Assembly (NCBI GenBank): GCA_014379065.1
Contig: JACMMM010000150.1
Coordinates: 1-6,380 of the forward strand
Direction of reading: 5' to 3'
Length of the DNA stretch: 6,380 bases
Source of the DNA: Saprospiraceae bacterium
GTDB taxonomy: Bacteria > Bacteroidota > Bacteroidia > Chitinophagales > Saprospiraceae
In this document: in pieces, positions 5,426 through 6,380 of the stretch
Position numbering within the stretch: position 1 is the stretch's first letter
Layout of the letters: each line of letters begins with the position of its first letter
The notes under the pieces: generated by a model
The model's input: only the letters and a program-made list of their open reading frames with translations
Told to the model about the DNA's origin: nothing
The model's database searches: none
Position numbers and translations under genes: made by a program

Positions 5426-5497
5426 ATGTTTCTCGTAACGCTGTTTGAACACGCTAAAGATTACCCGGAACAGCGTTCCGGGATACTACAGATATGA
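5426..5497 (+). CDS. Possible 23-codon leader reading frame before rsmD
   Basis: An ATG 2 nt after the DUF3822 stop opens a 23-residue frame, starting MFLVTLFEHAKDYPEQ. It ends in a TGA overlapping the rsmD ATG as ATGA. The arrangement (stop-ATG-short frame-ATGA) would allow ribosomes leaving DUF3822 to re-initiate and be delivered to rsmD by translational coupling. It also runs through both alternative hairpins in this gap. There is no Shine-Dalgarno sequence and no similarity I recognise, and a frame this short can arise by chance. Confidence 0.3.
   Translation: MFLVTLFEHAKDYPEQRSGILQI
5437..5482 (+). promoter_or_regulatory. Two mutually exclusive RNA hairpins in the DUF3822-rsmD gap
   Basis: CCCGGAAC (5464-5471), loop AGC, GTTCCGGG (5475-5482) is a perfect 8-bp GC-rich hairpin ending 11 nt before the rsmD start. 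Its central part AACAGCGTT (5469-5477) is also the exact complement of AACGCTGTT (5437-5445), so a 9-bp alternative stem competes with it. No T-run follows, so neither is an intrinsic terminator. They may control access to the rsmD start or mark a processing site; function is inferred. Confidence 0.5.
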
Positions 5498-6057
5498 GAA
5501 TAATTGGAGGAAAATTTCGTGGCAGACGTTTTGACCCGCCTGCCGATAAATGGCCGACGCGCCCTACAATGGACCAAGCCAAAGAGGCTCTTTTCAATAT
5601 CCTGAACAATGTCATGGATTTTGAAGACTCACGCGTGCTTGACCTTTTTGGCGGCACGGGCAGCCATTCTTACGAGTTCATTTCTCGAGGTTGCGAAGAT
5701 GTGACGTATGTGGACAAATTCCCCGAAGCGGTGCGCTTTGTGCGACAAACAGCCCAAAAACTCGGCATTGAAGACCAATTGAAGATTTTTCAAATGGACG
5801 TGTTCCGTTTTATAGAAAACGCCACGGGCCAATGGGACTATATTTTCGCCGGGCCGCCCTATACACTGCCAACGATTGATACTTTGCCAGATATTATTTT
5901 GCAAAAAAACCTGCTGCTGCCGGACGGACTTTTTGTGATGGAGCACAATCCACATCATGATTTCGTGAACCACCCCAACCTTTCAGACGTCAGGAATTAC
6001 GGAAAGACGATTTTTAGTTTTTTCAAACCAACGCCTATTTCTGACATTTCAGCATGA
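5494..6057 (+). CDS. rsmD: 16S rRNA (guanine(966)-N(2))-methyltransferase RsmD
   Basis: RsmD methylates N2 of G966 in 16S rRNA of the small subunit, using S-adenosylmethionine. The length of 187 residues is normal. The N-terminal signature MRIIGGKFRGRRF (1-13) and RPTMDQAKEALFNIL (23-37) are diagnostic. The SAM-binding loop is LDLFGGTGS (49-57), followed by YEFISRGC (60-67) and the acidic residue Asp74 (YVDK). MDVFRFI (101-107) is motif III-like. The catalytic motif, normally D-P-P-Y/F, reads A-G-P-P-Y (119-123), with Gly120 in place of Asp; the codon is GGG, two changes away from any Asp codon. The start is the family N-terminus. The gene probably forms an operon with DUF3822, and its 3' end overlaps the convergent lipoprotein gene by 23 bp. 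Confidence 0.95.
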   Translation: MRIIGGKFRGRRFDPPADKWPTRPTMDQAKEALFNILNNVMDFEDSRVLDLFGGTGSHSYEFISRGCEDVTYVDKFPEAVRFVRQTAQKLGIEDQLKIFQMDVFRFIENATGQWDYIFAGPPYTLPTIDTLPDIILQKNLLLPDGLFVMEHNPHHDFVNHPNLSDVRNYGKTIFSFFKPTPISDISA

Positions 6058-6380
6058 TTGCTTCCGTTTTGATTTCGTTGCTTTCGTGGCCGGCGCGATC
6101 ACGGATTTTTATAAAATAATAAAACGTGTCGAATTTCATCGTGCTTGGCACGTCTTCACAGGCAAGTTTGATGCCTTCTGGCGTGGTGAATATGCAACAA
6201 ATAGTGGGTAGTTTTACAGTAATTTCTCCAGAAATACCGTTGCCGGCCCCCTGTGGTTCTACATAGGGCAGTTGAATCGGAGGCTTGGGAAACGAGTCGC
6301 GGGAATCGCGGAAAAAGACGCTGGGGGTAGGGTCGGTTTCGGGATAGCCCAAATCACCATCGCCATCCGTAAAAGAAAAG
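6035..6380 (-). CDS. Probable lipoprotein of unknown function, C-terminal 114 residues (5' end outside window)
   Basis: The frame is open to the right edge and stops at the TAG at 6037-6035. The visible part begins FSFTDGDGDLGYPETDPTPS, continues with Pro-rich strands (PKPPIQLPYV and ISGEITVKLP), and ends with FYYFIKIRDRAGHESN and IMLKC. The DGDGDLG start and KDRAGxxSN-type end are familiar from a set of beta-sandwich proteins in Bacteroidota that are usually lipoproteins. The lipobox, if present, is outside the window, so lipidation is inferred. The DxDxD segment could bind calcium. The rest is an immunoglobulin-like beta-rich sequence; the function is unknown. It converges on rsmD. Confidence 0.8.
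   Translation of the reverse strand, partial: FSFTDGDGDLGYPETDPTPSVFFRDSRDSFPKPPIQLPYVEPQGAGNGISGEITVKLPTICCIFTTPEGIKLACEDVPSTMKFDTFYYFIKIRDRAGHESNEIKTEAIMLKCQK

Overview
The window looks like chromosomal DNA of a member of the Bacteroidota, plausibly a Saprospiria/Chitinophagia-type bacterium (the class is inference). Supporting signs are the Bacteroidota-type -7 promoter boxes (TAnnTTTG) upstream of several genes, the lack of Shine-Dalgarno sequences before most starts, a large secreted protein with a choice-of-anchor L domain, a DUF3822 protein next to rsmD, and a C-terminal fragment of a DGDGDLG-type protein common in this phylum. I see no phage, CRISPR array, complete transposon, rRNA or tRNA.

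Left part (1-1896). The minus strand carries the N-terminal 476 residues of a large exported protein (signal peptide, PPC-like beta-sandwich, CUB-like domain, choice-of-anchor L domain) that runs off the left edge. It has a good promoter at 1454-1485. The gap 1431-1896 holds that promoter, a possible gene remnant ending at 1639, a weak AT-rich hairpin, and the promoter of the next gene.

Middle (1897-3760). A 93-residue antitoxin-like protein of unknown function on the plus strand converges on a c-type cytochrome lipoprotein. The cytochrome lies downstream of tsaD (tRNA t6A37 synthesis) on the minus strand. A perfect 29-bp inverted repeat sits between tsaD and the cytochrome gene.

Right part (3760-6380). 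A bactofilin gene is flanked by two copies, in opposite orientation and roughly 90% identical, of an ~82-bp palindromic element. A third, unrelated hairpin with a T-run follows and has a promoter-like box in its loop. Then come a DUF3822 gene and rsmD (16S rRNA m2G966 methyltransferase), probably co-transcribed. The 70-nt gap between them contains a 23-codon reading frame whose stop overlaps the rsmD start, and two mutually exclusive hairpins. rsmD converges on, and overlaps by 23 bp, the 3' end of a probable lipoprotein gene that runs off the right edge.

The recognised genes are mostly housekeeping or envelope genes: tRNA modification, rRNA methylation, cytoskeleton, electron transfer and secreted proteins. 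I did not find a convincing new multi-gene system. The unexplained material is the intergenic structure: palindromic repeats built from ~9-nt units, the inverted pair around the bactofilin gene, the promoter-in-loop hairpin, and the rsmD leader.
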